A DNA stretch of 64,000 nucleotides, taken from the NCBI GenBank assembly GCA_023421245.1, contig JAEZTV010000002.1:46212-110211 (forward strand), written 5' to 3'. Of the stretch, positions 1 through 7,061 are shown in pieces. Below the pieces are notes generated by a model. The model was not told where the DNA came from. It saw only the letters and a program-made list of their open reading frames with translations, and made no database searches. The first letter of the stretch is position 1; every line of letters starts with the position of its first letter. A program made the translations under genes and the position numbers. Source of the DNA: Bacillota bacterium. Lineage in GTDB: Bacteria > Bacillota > Clostridia > Oscillospirales > Ruminococcaceae.

Positions 1-371
1 GGGAAAAAGTATGTGAGAAACACTCCTGCCGTAAGCAGGGCAGGAAGAACAGGCAGTTTTTTTCCGGACACCATAGTAATAACGAACACGGCAATAAATA
101 ACGTTAAAATAAAAATACGCACCCATGGCCTCGTTATCCATGCAGGAATTTTAGCGTTTTTAATCCGCAATTTCTTTTTAATCCATGCAACACTTCTCAT
201 TATGGTATTAATCGGGCAAATCCAACCGCAGTAAACACGCCCTAATAAGAATATAGCGAGGATAGACAGAACAAATAACCCCATCCACAATTGCGCTTGC
301 CCATTTAAAATCAAGAAAACAAAGAGTGTAAGGAACAGGATCTGCAAAGCAAACTGCAAGTGTCTTTTCAA
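1..371 (-). CDS. 4Fe-4S membrane protein, NapH/CcoG-like (partial)
   Basis: The gene runs off the left edge, so only the N-terminal ~123 residues are visible. After two hydrophobic segments comes the motif GRVYCGWICPIN, typical of the CxxxCP cluster-binding turn of NapH/CcoG/RnfH-like polyferredoxin membrane proteins. A basic stretch and a third membrane segment follow. The start is a TTG at 371-369, four bases after the stop of the upstream cupin gene, with an AAGGAGG ribosome binding site about 7 bases before it. In this frame a TAA lies two codons upstream, so no ATG start is available. Family knowledge suggests electron transfer to or from a membrane-bound redox system, but the distal part that would carry the ferredoxin cysteines is outside the window. 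It is translationally linked to the cupin gene and probably shares its Crp/Fnr-controlled promoter. Confidence 0.75.
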   Translation of the reverse strand, partial: MKRHLQFALQILFLTLFVFLILNGQAQLWMGLFVLSILAIFLLGRVYCGWICPINTIMRSVAWIKKKLRIKNAKIPAWITRPWVRIFILTLFIAVFVITMVSGKKLPVLPALLTAGVFLTYFF

Positions 372-374
372 CGC

Positions 375-701
375 TTAGCCCTCCTTATAGTGGCGCGGAT
401 TCGGGGCCTTTACGACGAAAAACTCCAAAACAGAATCATTACAGTTGTTTACGTTCATTTTTGTCTGGTATGGGATAGTTATAATCTGGCCGCCGACATA
501 TGAATGTGCTTCCTGTTCATCCAGTTTTAGGGTTATTACACCCCTTATTATGATCATATATACATTTGAGTTAGAATAATGCTCCGGCAGGCCCTCGCCC
601 TTTGGCAAAACCATATGGTTGATTAACACCGGGTCGTCATCGATTATCTTTTCTATGTGTTTTGTATCGTCGGTTGAAAAGCTGTATATGTTTTCTAACA
701 T
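375..701 (-). CDS. Small cupin-fold protein
   Basis: A 108-residue single-domain protein. Residues ~30-100 show the cupin pattern: a PKGEGLPEHYSNS segment with Glu and His as possible metal ligands, a YMIIIRG strand, and a GGQIITIP turn. No signal peptide or membrane segment is visible, so it is cytoplasmic. The ligand is unknown; small cupins of this type bind metal ions or sense small molecules. It is the first gene of a two-gene minus-strand operon with the 4Fe-4S membrane protein (4-base gap) and is divergent from the Crp/Fnr gene. A promoter with TATACT at 740-735 and a perfect dyad at 762-777 lies upstream. A redox-linked role is inferred only from these neighbours. Confidence 0.7.
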   Translation of the reverse strand: MLENIYSFSTDDTKHIEKIIDDDPVLINHMVLPKGEGLPEHYSNSNVYMIIIRGVITLKLDEQEAHSYVGGQIITIPYQTKMNVNNCNDSVLEFFVVKAPNPRHYKEG

Positions 702-734
702 GGTAAAAGCCCCTTTCTGTTTTTGTTCTTTTAC

Positions 735-777
735 AGTATACTAAAGACCGGAGAATAAAAAAGTTACCTTGGTAACT
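735..777 (-). promoter_or_regulatory. Promoter of the cupin operon with Crp/Fnr-type dyad operator
   Basis: Reading the minus strand, TATACT (740-735) is a good -10 box. A perfect inverted repeat AGTTACC-TT-GGTAACT occupies 762-777. With a start site about 7 bases past the -10 box (near 728), the dyad centre falls near -41.5, the usual class II activator position of CRP/FNR proteins. No good -35 hexamer is seen, as expected for an activated promoter. The divergent Crp/Fnr gene begins about 50 bases away, so it is the natural candidate to bind here and may also regulate itself. Confidence 0.65.
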
Positions 778-826
778 CTTTGGGGGGTAGGTCAAAATTC
801 TTATTGATACCTATATTGATGCTTTA

Positions 827-1468
827 TTGAATCTAAGCCTTTTTGACTGCTTTTCGCAAACTGAGCTAAGACGTTTGTTTCATTCGACCAATTACAGAAT
901 AATTCAGTATGATAAAGGTCAAATCATTCACCTTCAAAATGAAGTATGCTCTGCAATGGATGTCGTGTTAAAAGGCAAAGTAGCGGTTCAAAAAATTGAT
1001 GAGGAAGGAAGCATACTAAAAATCAATGTATTTTCAGGCGGAAATATTTTAGGTGCGAATCTCTTGTTTTCAAGCAGGAATTTTTATCCCATGACGGTCA
1101 TTGCCGAATCTCAAGCTGTAATGTTGCATATTTCTAAAGAACTGATATTGGAGTTAAGCCAAACGAATGTCAATTTTATAGCCGGTTTAATGACGGAAAT
1201 TTCTGATAAAACATTGCTCTTGACCGACAAAATAGATGCTATTTCCTTAAAAACCATCCGACAAAAAATACTCGATTTTTTAAGATATGAATATTCTATT
1301 CAAAAGAGCGCTGTCCTTACAATAACCCTATCAAAAAAAGACTTGGCCGAAAGATTTGGTATCCAACGAACATCTTTGAGCAGGGAGCTAAACAAAATTA
1401 GAAAAGAAGGTTTGCTGGAATACGATGCAAAAACCATTACGCTTAAAAATATGGATATTATCAAATAG
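827..1468 (+). CDS. Crp/Fnr-family transcriptional regulator
   Basis: A cytoplasmic DNA-binding regulator of about 213 residues. Residues ~10-120 form a cyclic-nucleotide-binding-like beta barrel (FSGGNILGANLLFSS is the phosphate-binding-cassette-like turn). A long dimerisation helix follows, then a C-terminal winged helix with LSKKDLAERFGIQRTSLSREL as the recognition region (~165-185). No four-Cys Fnr cluster is evident: only two cysteines lie near the N-terminus, so it may sense something other than an Fe-S cluster. The start is uncertain. TTG at 827 has no good ribosome binding site, but the frame is open back to ~791 and a G-rich stretch lies at 782-790, so translation may begin at an ATT codon at 797 or 803. 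It is divergent from the cupin/4Fe-4S operon, whose promoter carries the dyad it probably binds. Confidence 0.85.
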   Translation: MNLSLFDCFSQTELRRLFHSTNYRIIQYDKGQIIHLQNEVCSAMDVVLKGKVAVQKIDEEGSILKINVFSGGNILGANLLFSSRNFYPMTVIAESQAVMLHISKELILELSQTNVNFIAGLMTEISDKTLLLTDKIDAISLKTIRQKILDFLRYEYSIQKSAVLTITLSKKDLAERFGIQRTSLSRELNKIRKEGLLEYDAKTITLKNMDIIK

Positions 1469-1515
1469 TTCCTTCTTCCCAATTTTAAAGATGATTCAAA
1501 AACCTTCGATTTATA

Positions 1516-1549
1516 AATCAGACCATCCTTTTGACAAGATGGTCTGATT
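1516..1549 (+). terminator. Rho-independent terminator after the Crp/Fnr gene
   Basis: A perfect 12-bp stem AATCAGACCATC / GATGGTCTGATT with a 10-base loop, followed by a short T-rich tract (CTTTGTT). It lies about 50 bases after the regulator stop codon. Confidence 0.75.
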
Positions 1550-1602
1550 CTTTGTTCATGATAGCTTTCGTCCTTCCACACTAAAAAGAAGTGGGAAAGA
1601 TA

Positions 1603-1631
1603 TTGACATATGCCCAAAACCGGCGTACAAT
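1603..1631 (+). promoter_or_regulatory. Sigma-A-type promoter of the mrp/NifX operon
   Basis: TTGACA at 1603-1608 and TACAAT at 1626-1631 with a 17-base spacer. It is the only strong promoter visible ahead of the decayed mrp gene and the four intact genes behind it, so it may still drive the whole cluster. Confidence 0.65.
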
Positions 1632-1679
1632 AACTGTTGTGAGCATAAGACCATAATTCGCCTCAATGGTGTGGGGGTC

Positions 1680-2106
1680 GTTCTACATGAAAATACATAG
1701 CTTTGCGGATAACCGAACGGGAAAGGGCGGCTTTTGGGCCGAGTATGGGCTGTCTCTATTTATTAAATATGAAAGCGCCAACATCTGGATGGAGTCGTTA
1801 TTGTGACCTCACCGCAGGAACTGGTTTCGATGATTGTAAAAAAGGCATACAATATGGCGAAGCAAGTGAATATCCCCGTTTTGGGACGGTGGAAAATATG
1901 AGCTATATAAAATGCTCCGACTGCAGCAAGGAAATCAAATTATTTAGTGAAAGCAATTTAAAGTAAATCACAAAAGATTTGGATATTAATGTTCTGGGCA
2001 GAGTCCCCGTCGATCCAGCCGTGGCGCAGTTTGCCGGCAAGGGTGAATTTAAGCGGCTTGACAATGATTATTTATTCGGCGTAGCTGAAAAAATGAAACC
2101 CTGCTA
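1680..2106 (+). pseudogene. mrp: Decayed Mrp/NBP35-type P-loop ATPase
   Basis: No open frame spans this stretch, but three consecutive pieces reconstruct the C-terminal half of an Mrp/ApbC iron-sulfur carrier ATPase. About 1792-1880 encodes LDGVVIVTSPQELVSM followed by NIPVLG. After a frameshift near 1885 the frame continues with VENMSYIKCSDCSKEI, which carries the family CxxC pair. An in-frame TAA at 1964-1966 interrupts it, then VLGRVPVDPAVAQF continues to the natural-looking stop at 2104-2106. The N-terminal Walker A half is missing or unrecognisable. A functional copy would load or transfer Fe-S clusters. Its remains sit directly ahead of NifX-like and MinD-like genes, the usual company of mrp in anaerobes. 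A sequencing error could explain one lesion but hardly all of them. Confidence 0.8.
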
Positions 2107-2140
2107 AAGAACTGAAAGAACTGAAATGGAGGAAAATAAA

Positions 2141-2512
2141 ATGAAAGTAGTCGTACCGGTAGAAAGCAAGTCTCTGGATGCACCCGTCTGTCCTTCCTTT
2201 GGGAGAGCCCCCCTGTTTGCACTGATTGATATGAATCGTGGAACCCATGAATTTTTAGATAATGAAGCCGCTGCAAGCCAGGGCGGGGCCGGAATCAAGG
2301 CGGCCCAGGCACTTGTAGACAGTGGAGCTGATGCGCTTATTACCTACCGTTGCGGAGAGAATGCCGCGCAAATCCTAAATGCGGCCGAAGTTAAAATATA
2401 TAAGGCGCAGGACGGCCCTGTGAAAGACAACATCGAGGCCTTAAAAGACAGAGAGCTTCCTCTGCTGACCAAGATCCATCCCGGCTTTCATGGCCACGGG
2501 GGTGGAAAATAA
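2141..2512 (+). CDS. NifX/NifB-type dinitrogenase iron-molybdenum cofactor domain protein
   Basis: A 123-residue protein of the NifX/NafY/VnfX-like family that binds metal-cluster precursors. It starts MKVVVPVESKSLDAPVCPSFGRAPLF, where the family pattern of an early strand followed by a conserved F/GRAP region is clear. A GADALITYRCGENAAQIL stretch matches the conserved GA-(x)-helix region. The tail ends in a His/Gly-rich segment (HPGFHGHGGG), a likely metal-binding tail. ATG at 2141 is preferred over the in-frame ATG at 2126 because the GGAGG at 2128-2132 sits at the right distance from it. The stop codon overlaps the next start by one base, so it is translationally coupled to the ATPase. 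Without nif structural genes it more likely serves general Fe-S or metal trafficking. Confidence 0.85.
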   Translation: MKVVVPVESKSLDAPVCPSFGRAPLFALIDMNRGTHEFLDNEAAASQGGAGIKAAQALVDSGADALITYRCGENAAQILNAAEVKIYKAQDGPVKDNIEALKDRELPLLTKIHPGFHGHGGGK

Positions 2513-3348
2513 TGAGGATTGCCGTGCTCAGCGGCAAAGGCGGGACGGGCAAAACCTTTGTGTCCGTTAATTTATCCTGCGCCGCAAGGCAATCGGTATA
2601 TGTGGACTGCGATGTGGAGGAGCCCAACGGCCATCTGTTTCTGAAGCCGAAGATTACTTCCAAGACGCCCGTTGCGGTTATGGTTCCGGAAGTGGATATG
2701 AAAAAGTGCACCCGTTGCCGGAAGTGTGTGGATTTCTGCAAATACAACGCACTGGCATTGGTCAAAGATAAGATGCTGGTTTTTTACGAGGCGTGCCATT
2801 CCTGCGGAGGCTGTGCTCTTTTTTGCCCTACAGGCGCAATCACGGAAAAAGAAAGAGCCATCGGTATTATTGAAGAAGGTGAATCCGATGGTGTCAGAGT
2901 TCTCACGGGATATTTGAATACCGGCGAAGCGTCGGGCGTGCCCATTATAAAAGGCTTGCTCGATAAGCTGCCCGAAGATAGCGATATCGTGATCGATTGT
3001 CCGCCCGGAAGCGCGTGTATTGTCATGGAAAGCATCCGGGAAGCCGACTATTGCGTGTTGGTTGCCGAGCCGACGTTGTTCGGGGTTCACAACCTATCCA
3101 TGGTATGCGAACTTGTGAAGCTGTTTAATAAACCATTCGGCGTGGTGCTGAACAAATGCCTGCCTGAAGAAGATCCTGTCGAGCGGTTTTGCGCAGGACA
3201 TCAGATCAATATTGTTGCAAAAATTTCTTATGACGAGGATCTGGGAAAACTCAATTCCAAAGGACATATCGTGGCGCGTGAGGGCAAGTTGTATCTAAAG
3301 TTGTTTGAAAAATTGCTGGAAAGCATAAAAAGAGAGGCGGCGCGATGA
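2512..3348 (+). CDS. MinD-superfamily ATPase with inserted ferredoxin domain (first copy)
   Basis: 278 residues. The N-terminus has a deviant Walker A motif, GKGGTGKT (residues ~9-16), as in MinD/Mrp/NifH. Residues ~62-110 carry an inserted 2x[4Fe-4S] ferredoxin domain with CTRCRKCVDFCK and CHSCGGCALFCP. The MinD fold then resumes with the IDCPPGSACIV switch region and VAEPTLFGVHN. No membrane segment is present. Such ATPases occur in pairs beside NifX-like proteins in many anaerobes and are thought to move or insert Fe-S or other metal clusters, but their target is not established. The next gene overlaps by four bases (ATGA). Confidence 0.88.
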   Translation: MRIAVLSGKGGTGKTFVSVNLSCAARQSVYVDCDVEEPNGHLFLKPKITSKTPVAVMVPEVDMKKCTRCRKCVDFCKYNALALVKDKMLVFYEACHSCGGCALFCPTGAITEKERAIGIIEEGESDGVRVLTGYLNTGEASGVPIIKGLLDKLPEDSDIVIDCPPGSACIVMESIREADYCVLVAEPTLFGVHNLSMVCELVKLFNKPFGVVLNKCLPEEDPVERFCAGHQINIVAKISYDEDLGKLNSKGHIVAREGKLYLKLFEKLLESIKREAAR

Positions 3349-4217
3349 AACAGCTTTTGATTCTGAGCGGCAAGGGTGGTACAGGTAAGACTACGGTAGC
3401 AAGCGCCTTGATAGAACTCTCTCGCAGCCGTGCTTTTGCAGACTGCGATGTGGATGCCCCCAACCTCCATTTGGTACTGCCTAAGATGCCCGAGCCGGAA
3501 ACGGCGGATTACTACGGATTCGGTAAAGCGGTCATCGACGCTTCCAAATGTGTCCGCTGCGGATTATGCGAGGAAAGTTGCCGCTTTGAAGCCATCAAGG
3601 GTTTTGAGGTTGGAGAATTCGAGTGTGAGGGCTGCGGCGTCTGTGTGGAAATTTGTCCGGTGCAGGCAATTGTTATGCGGGATCATATATCCGGCCAGCA
3701 GATGCTTTATCAGGATAGACAAAGTGTGTTTTCTACCGCTAAGCTCAAAATGGGCAGCGGAGCACCGGGCAAACTGGTAACAGCGGTCAAGAAAAGGCTT
3801 ACCCAGGCAGCGCCTGATGGTGCCCATTTGGCCATTATAGACGGCTCTCCCGGCATCGGTTGCCCCGTTATTGCTTCGATTACCGGCGTCGATGTGGTGC
3901 TTATCGTCGCCGAACCGACGATATCGGGCATGCACGACATGAAACGCATCATCGGCACGGCCAAGCATTTTGATGCAGAGTGCATAGTCTGCGTTAATAA
4001 GTTCGATGTGAACTTGGTAAACACCAAAGAGATTGAGGACTATTGCGACAGGCTTCAGATTCCCGTTGTCGGCCAGATTCCCTTTGATAATACGGTCGTG
4101 CAGGCAGTGAACCGTTGTCAAAGCATCGCCAGTTATCCAGACAGCCCTGCTGGGAAGGCTGTGATAGCTATATGGGGAAATATCTATACCAACTATTTGC
4201 GGGGTGGAGCCGGTTGA
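3345..4217 (+). CDS. MinD-superfamily ATPase with inserted ferredoxin domain (second copy)
   Basis: 290 residues, paralogous to the preceding protein. Walker A GKGGTGKTT lies at ~10-18 and the ferredoxin insert at ~66-115 with CVRCGLCEESCR and CEGCGVCVEICP. IDGSPGIGCPVIAS replaces the usual IDCPPG switch, so the Cys next to the nucleotide site in the first copy is Gly-Ser here. The two proteins probably act as a heterodimer, since each MinD-type ATPase completes the partner's nucleotide site. The ATGA overlap supports equal production. The role, Fe-S or metal cluster trafficking with the flanking NifX-like proteins, is inferred. Confidence 0.88.
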   Translation: MKQLLILSGKGGTGKTTVASALIELSRSRAFADCDVDAPNLHLVLPKMPEPETADYYGFGKAVIDASKCVRCGLCEESCRFEAIKGFEVGEFECEGCGVCVEICPVQAIVMRDHISGQQMLYQDRQSVFSTAKLKMGSGAPGKLVTAVKKRLTQAAPDGAHLAIIDGSPGIGCPVIASITGVDVVLIVAEPTISGMHDMKRIIGTAKHFDAECIVCVNKFDVNLVNTKEIEDYCDRLQIPVVGQIPFDNTVVQAVNRCQSIASYPDSPAGKAVIAIWGNIYTNYLRGGAG

Positions 4218-4284
4218 AGTGAGAAAACGGGAGTGCAATATTACGACGGCTAACCATAATAAAGCTGTAAAGGAGAAAATCATT

Positions 4285-4641
4285 ATGAAAATCGCGGTTG
4301 CAAGCGACGGCAAACTGGTAACGGAACATTTCGGTCATTGTGAGGGTTTTGCCATCTTTGAGGATGAAAACAATCAGATCAAACGCGAGGAGTTTGTCCC
4401 AAATCCCGGACACAGGCCCGGATTTTTGCCGGTATTCCTTCATGAAAAGGGAGTGGAGGTCATTATTTCCGGGGGCATGGGCCAAGGCGCGATTGATATT
4501 TTTAATGATAAAGGGATTGAAGTCATCGTTGGGGCACAGGGAAACACCGAAGCTGCTGTCAAAAGTTATCTGAATGGCGAACTAAAATCGACCGGCTCCG
4601 TATGCCATGAACACCAGCATCACGACGAATGCGAAAAATAG
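4285..4641 (+). CDS. NifX/NifB-type metal-cluster-binding domain protein (second copy)
   Basis: 118 residues. MKIAVASDGKLVTEHFGHCEGF at the N-terminus contains the HFGHC signature of the dinitrogenase iron-molybdenum cofactor family. GGMGQGAIDIF is the conserved glycine turn, and the protein ends in a Cys/His-rich tail (CHEHQHHDECE) suited to metal binding. The start at 4285 is fixed by AAAGGAG about 7 bases upstream; the frame is open further 5' but that stretch is non-conserved. It closes the metal-cluster operon. It differs clearly from the first NifX-like copy at 2141, so the two may carry different precursors. Confidence 0.87.
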   Translation: MKIAVASDGKLVTEHFGHCEGFAIFEDENNQIKREEFVPNPGHRPGFLPVFLHEKGVEVIISGGMGQGAIDIFNDKGIEVIVGAQGNTEAAVKSYLNGELKSTGSVCHEHQHHDECEK

Positions 4642-4690
4642 CTTCCTTCCAACGAGAGTCGATTTTTCCCATTATATTTGCTATGCTATA

Positions 4691-4779
4691 AGCTATGCGG
4701 GGGGGATTCTTCGGAGTTGAGAAGGTAAAACCTGACCCTTTGAACCTGTCGGTTTAAACCAACGTAGGAAGGCGGATTA
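4691..4779 (+). promoter_or_regulatory. TPP riboswitch (THI element)
   Basis: The stretch holds the conserved THI-box blocks in order: a TTGAGAAGG block (the CTGAGA core), ACCCTTTGAACCTG in place of the usual ACCTGATCTGG region, and ACCAACGTAGGAA. Thiamine pyrophosphate binding aptamers of this kind switch off thiamine genes. A terminator follows at 4837-4878 and then a decayed thiamine pyrophosphokinase gene, which fits the assignment. Confidence 0.82.
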
Positions 4780-4821
4780 TCCATTTTGAGGATAAGTGCG
4801 CTTCAACTTTTACGCGAAATG

Positions 4822-4878
4822 CCCTATTTTCATATAGGGGTGCTGTCCGTTTCATCGGAGAGCATCCCTGTATTTTTT
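4822..4878 (+). terminator. Riboswitch expression platform: mutually exclusive hairpins with terminator
   Basis: A terminator stem GGGGTGCT-GTCCG / CGGAG-AGCATCCC (arms 4837-4849 and 4856-4868) is followed by a run of Ts at 4872-4878. A shorter hairpin CCCTAT / ATAGGG (4822-4839) overlaps the first arm of the terminator, so the two cannot form together. This is the expected layout of a transcription-attenuating TPP riboswitch. Confidence 0.75.
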
Positions 4879-4893
4879 AAAAGGGGTTCAAGT

Positions 4894-5345
4894 ATGAACA
4901 ATCAGCTAATCTGTTATATATTCGGTACCGGAGGATACCACGCTCCATCACCAATCAGGCCCTGTTCTGGCGATTTAGTTATCGTTGCGGACGGAGGAAG
5001 CTTATACACCGAACAGTACCCAAATTGCTGTAGACCTCGTGTTGGGTGATTTCGATTCATTATCTGCGCCGTCTCCGTAAGATCCCGAGGCAATGGTTTT
5101 GCCACAGGAAAAGGATGACACCGATACGGCGGCTCTTCGAGAAAGCTGGCAGCGCAGTTTCCAAATTCTCATATTTACGGAGCTGTCGGTGATCGCCTTG
5201 ACCGCATCCTGGCAAATACCAATGCATTGCAGCCCGCGTCGCAGGAAACACTTATCGGGCGATATAATTCCAAAACGTGCGCGCTGGTATCATCGCGAAA
5301 CAGATTGTTGAGGGTTTTGATGAAAGATGCTCTTTCGGAGTTTTA
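4894..5345 (+). pseudogene. thiN: Decayed thiamine pyrophosphokinase
   Basis: It begins with a proper start (ATG 4894, AAGGGG upstream) and the opening IFGTGGYHAPSP then VIVADGG, the N-terminal nucleotide-binding strands of ThiN. The frame breaks near 5015. The neighbouring frame continues with IAVDLVLGDFDSLSAP, the diagnostic GDFDS motif, up to about 5080. Then come EKDDTDTA (the conserved KDxTD element), another shift, and GAVGDRLDRILAN near 5185-5220. At least three frame changes and a stop interrupt it, so no active enzyme can result. The intact enzyme makes TPP from thiamine. A TPP riboswitch and terminator still precede the wreck, so regulation has outlived function. Confidence 0.8.
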
Positions 5346-5711
5346 GGTATTGGACGAAGAATGGATAAAGTTGGAGCAGAAACATATGGTAAGCAGCCTT
5401 GAAAGTTGCTGAATTAGAGCCTGTCCTCTCTAGCGAAGGGCAGGTCCCTTCCGACCTATTCAAATCCTATTTGTTGGTATGGCATATCGAGCCGTTTGCC
5501 TTTGAGAAACCATGGTGTTGCTACTGTAGGAGCTTAGAGCTGAAAGTATACGAATAATTCGAGCCTTTGTATGGGAAATAACTTTTGGTCTTGTATCAAT
5601 CGTTAGATCGTTTTATTGATAAAGGAGCAGATCATATTCCGATGCGAAAGAAAGGCAACCAAAACGAGCTATGAGTCTATAAATCCTTCCGAAATAATAC
5701 ATTGCGAATAT
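5346..5711 (+). other. Gene-free stretch
   Basis: No ORF with family resemblance is seen. Short phrases such as LDEEWIKL just after the decayed thiN could be the end of another lost gene, but they are too short to name. A weak hairpin CCTGTCC / GGGCAGG lies near 5428-5455 without a T tract. The stretch looks like decayed sequence continuing from the pseudogene. Confidence 0.4.
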
Positions 5712-5740
5712 TTGCAATATGCTTAACTTGGTAGTATAAT
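5712..5740 (+). promoter_or_regulatory. Promoter of the AraC-type regulator
   Basis: TTGCAA (5712-5717) and TATAAT (5735-5740) with a 17-base spacer. The coding start is 31 bases downstream. Confidence 0.65.
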
Positions 5741-5770
5741 AATGGCAATATTTTGGGGGTGGTATGGAGC

Positions 5771-6760
5771 ATGGAGTATATTACCGTGAAGGAAGCCGGT
5801 GAAAAATGGGGGCTTGGAATAAGAATTGTAACACTATACTGTACCGAGGGAAGAATAAACGGGGCGGTGAAAAAAGGCAACCTGTGGCTTATTCCTGAAG
5901 ATGCCGTTAAACCGGAGGATAGAAGACGAAAAAAAGCCCTGCCTAAAGAAGAAAAGAAACCAGCGATATCTAAAGATATATATGACCTATATGAACAAAG
6001 AAAGCATGAGGGTGCATGGCCCTTTGAGTCGCTGTATGAAAATAAAGAGTTGTTTGCCCAGATCGTGAAGGAGTTTCCCTACCCTATGCACATCTGTGCG
6101 CCGGACGGCACGATGCTTTTTGCAAACAAAGAGTATCTGAAGTTTGCTAAGATATCAAATCCGGAAAGAATATATAAGAAACACAATGTTTTGCTCAATC
6201 CCAATCTCGAACGATGGGGAATAAAGGACTTTGTTGTGCGGGCGTTCCAAGGCGAAGCCGTTCACGTGCATGATATCAAAGTTCCATATCAGGAAATCAT
6301 CGAGCGGTTGGGAGACGACAAGGAGTTTGTTTACGAAAGCCTGTTCCACAACATGACCGCCCTGCCTATACGAGACAGCAATAATCAATTGTTATTTGTT
6401 GTATTTATTTTCATCACCTCCAGATCTTATCAGGACAGAGAAGAAATTGTAAAAGGCAAGGAATACATAGACGACCACTGGAAAGAGGACTTTGAAATAG
6501 ATAAACTGGCGGATATCGTTCACATGAGCAGGCATCATTATGCCCGTTTATTTAAACAGCATACGGGAATAACGCCCTACAGCTATTATCAGAGTGTAAA
6601 GTTTGACAAGCTCAAAAACATGCTGTGCAATACCAGTCTAACCATCACCCAGGTGTTTGAGCAATGCGGCGTGGATTATGACGGTAATTTAGCTAAGAGA
6701 TTTAAACAGTATTTGGGCATGACACCATCCCAATACCGGACTATGATGACCAAAGAGTAG
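5771..6760 (+). CDS. AraC-family regulator with N-terminal helix-turn-helix and PAS-like domain
   Basis: 329 residues in three parts. Residues 1-45 form a MerR/excisionase-like helix-turn-helix (YITVKEAGEKWGLGIRIV then GNLWLIPEDA). Residues ~85-215 resemble a PAS sensor domain (FPYPMHICAPDGTMLFANKE). Residues ~228-329 are a typical AraC double helix-turn-helix (IDKLADIVHMSRHHYARLFK, GMTPSQYR). The start is ATG 5771 with GGGGGTGG at 5756-5763; the in-frame TTG at 5753 overlaps that Shine-Dalgarno region. There is no membrane segment, so it would sense a cytoplasmic signal. It is monocistronic, with a terminator behind it. The target genes are unknown. The combination of two different DNA-binding folds around a PAS domain is uncommon. 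Confidence 0.85.
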   Translation: MEYITVKEAGEKWGLGIRIVTLYCTEGRINGAVKKGNLWLIPEDAVKPEDRRRKKALPKEEKKPAISKDIYDLYEQRKHEGAWPFESLYENKELFAQIVKEFPYPMHICAPDGTMLFANKEYLKFAKISNPERIYKKHNVLLNPNLERWGIKDFVVRAFQGEAVHVHDIKVPYQEIIERLGDDKEFVYESLFHNMTALPIRDSNNQLLFVVFIFITSRSYQDREEIVKGKEYIDDHWKEDFEIDKLADIVHMSRHHYARLFKQHTGITPYSYYQSVKFDKLKNMLCNTSLTITQVFEQCGVDYDGNLAKRFKQYLGMTPSQYRTMMTKE

Positions 6761-6771
6761 TAAATTTAACA

Positions 6772-6808
6772 AAAAGACCTCCGACCGGATTGGTTTTGGA
6801 GGTCTTTT
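6772..6808 (+). terminator. Rho-independent terminator after the AraC-type gene
   Basis: An 11-bp perfect stem AAAAGACCTCC / GGAGGTCTTTT with a 15-base loop and a T tract built into the 3' arm. About 250 gene-free bases follow before the next start, with an isolated TATAAT near 6879-6884 but no convincing -35 partner. Confidence 0.85.
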
Positions 6809-7061
6809 GTTGCTTCAACATGACGAAAATCACCGGATATTTAGCATTGATTAACTATTCTGTAGCCCGTAATTTACGTATAATTAAGTTGCGTAGGTGT
6901 GTAAAAAGGAACATACAGAGAAATTAATAAAATTTGCTCCGGTGCAGCCATAGTATTTCGTCGAAACAAGAACAAAACCGCTTATGATATGGTGATAAAC
7001 ACTGTATCAGTTCTAAGATAACACAGCTACCAAGATACCGACACAATAAGGAGGATAACCC

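Noticed and set aside
1300..1617. 105-codon ORF opposite the Crp/Fnr gene
   Set aside because: It is the complement of a well-supported helix-turn-helix region and of a terminator.
5346..5410. LDEEWIKL-like phrase resembling the SinI antirepressor opening
   Set aside because: It is only about 20 residues, has no ribosome binding site and sits in decayed sequence.
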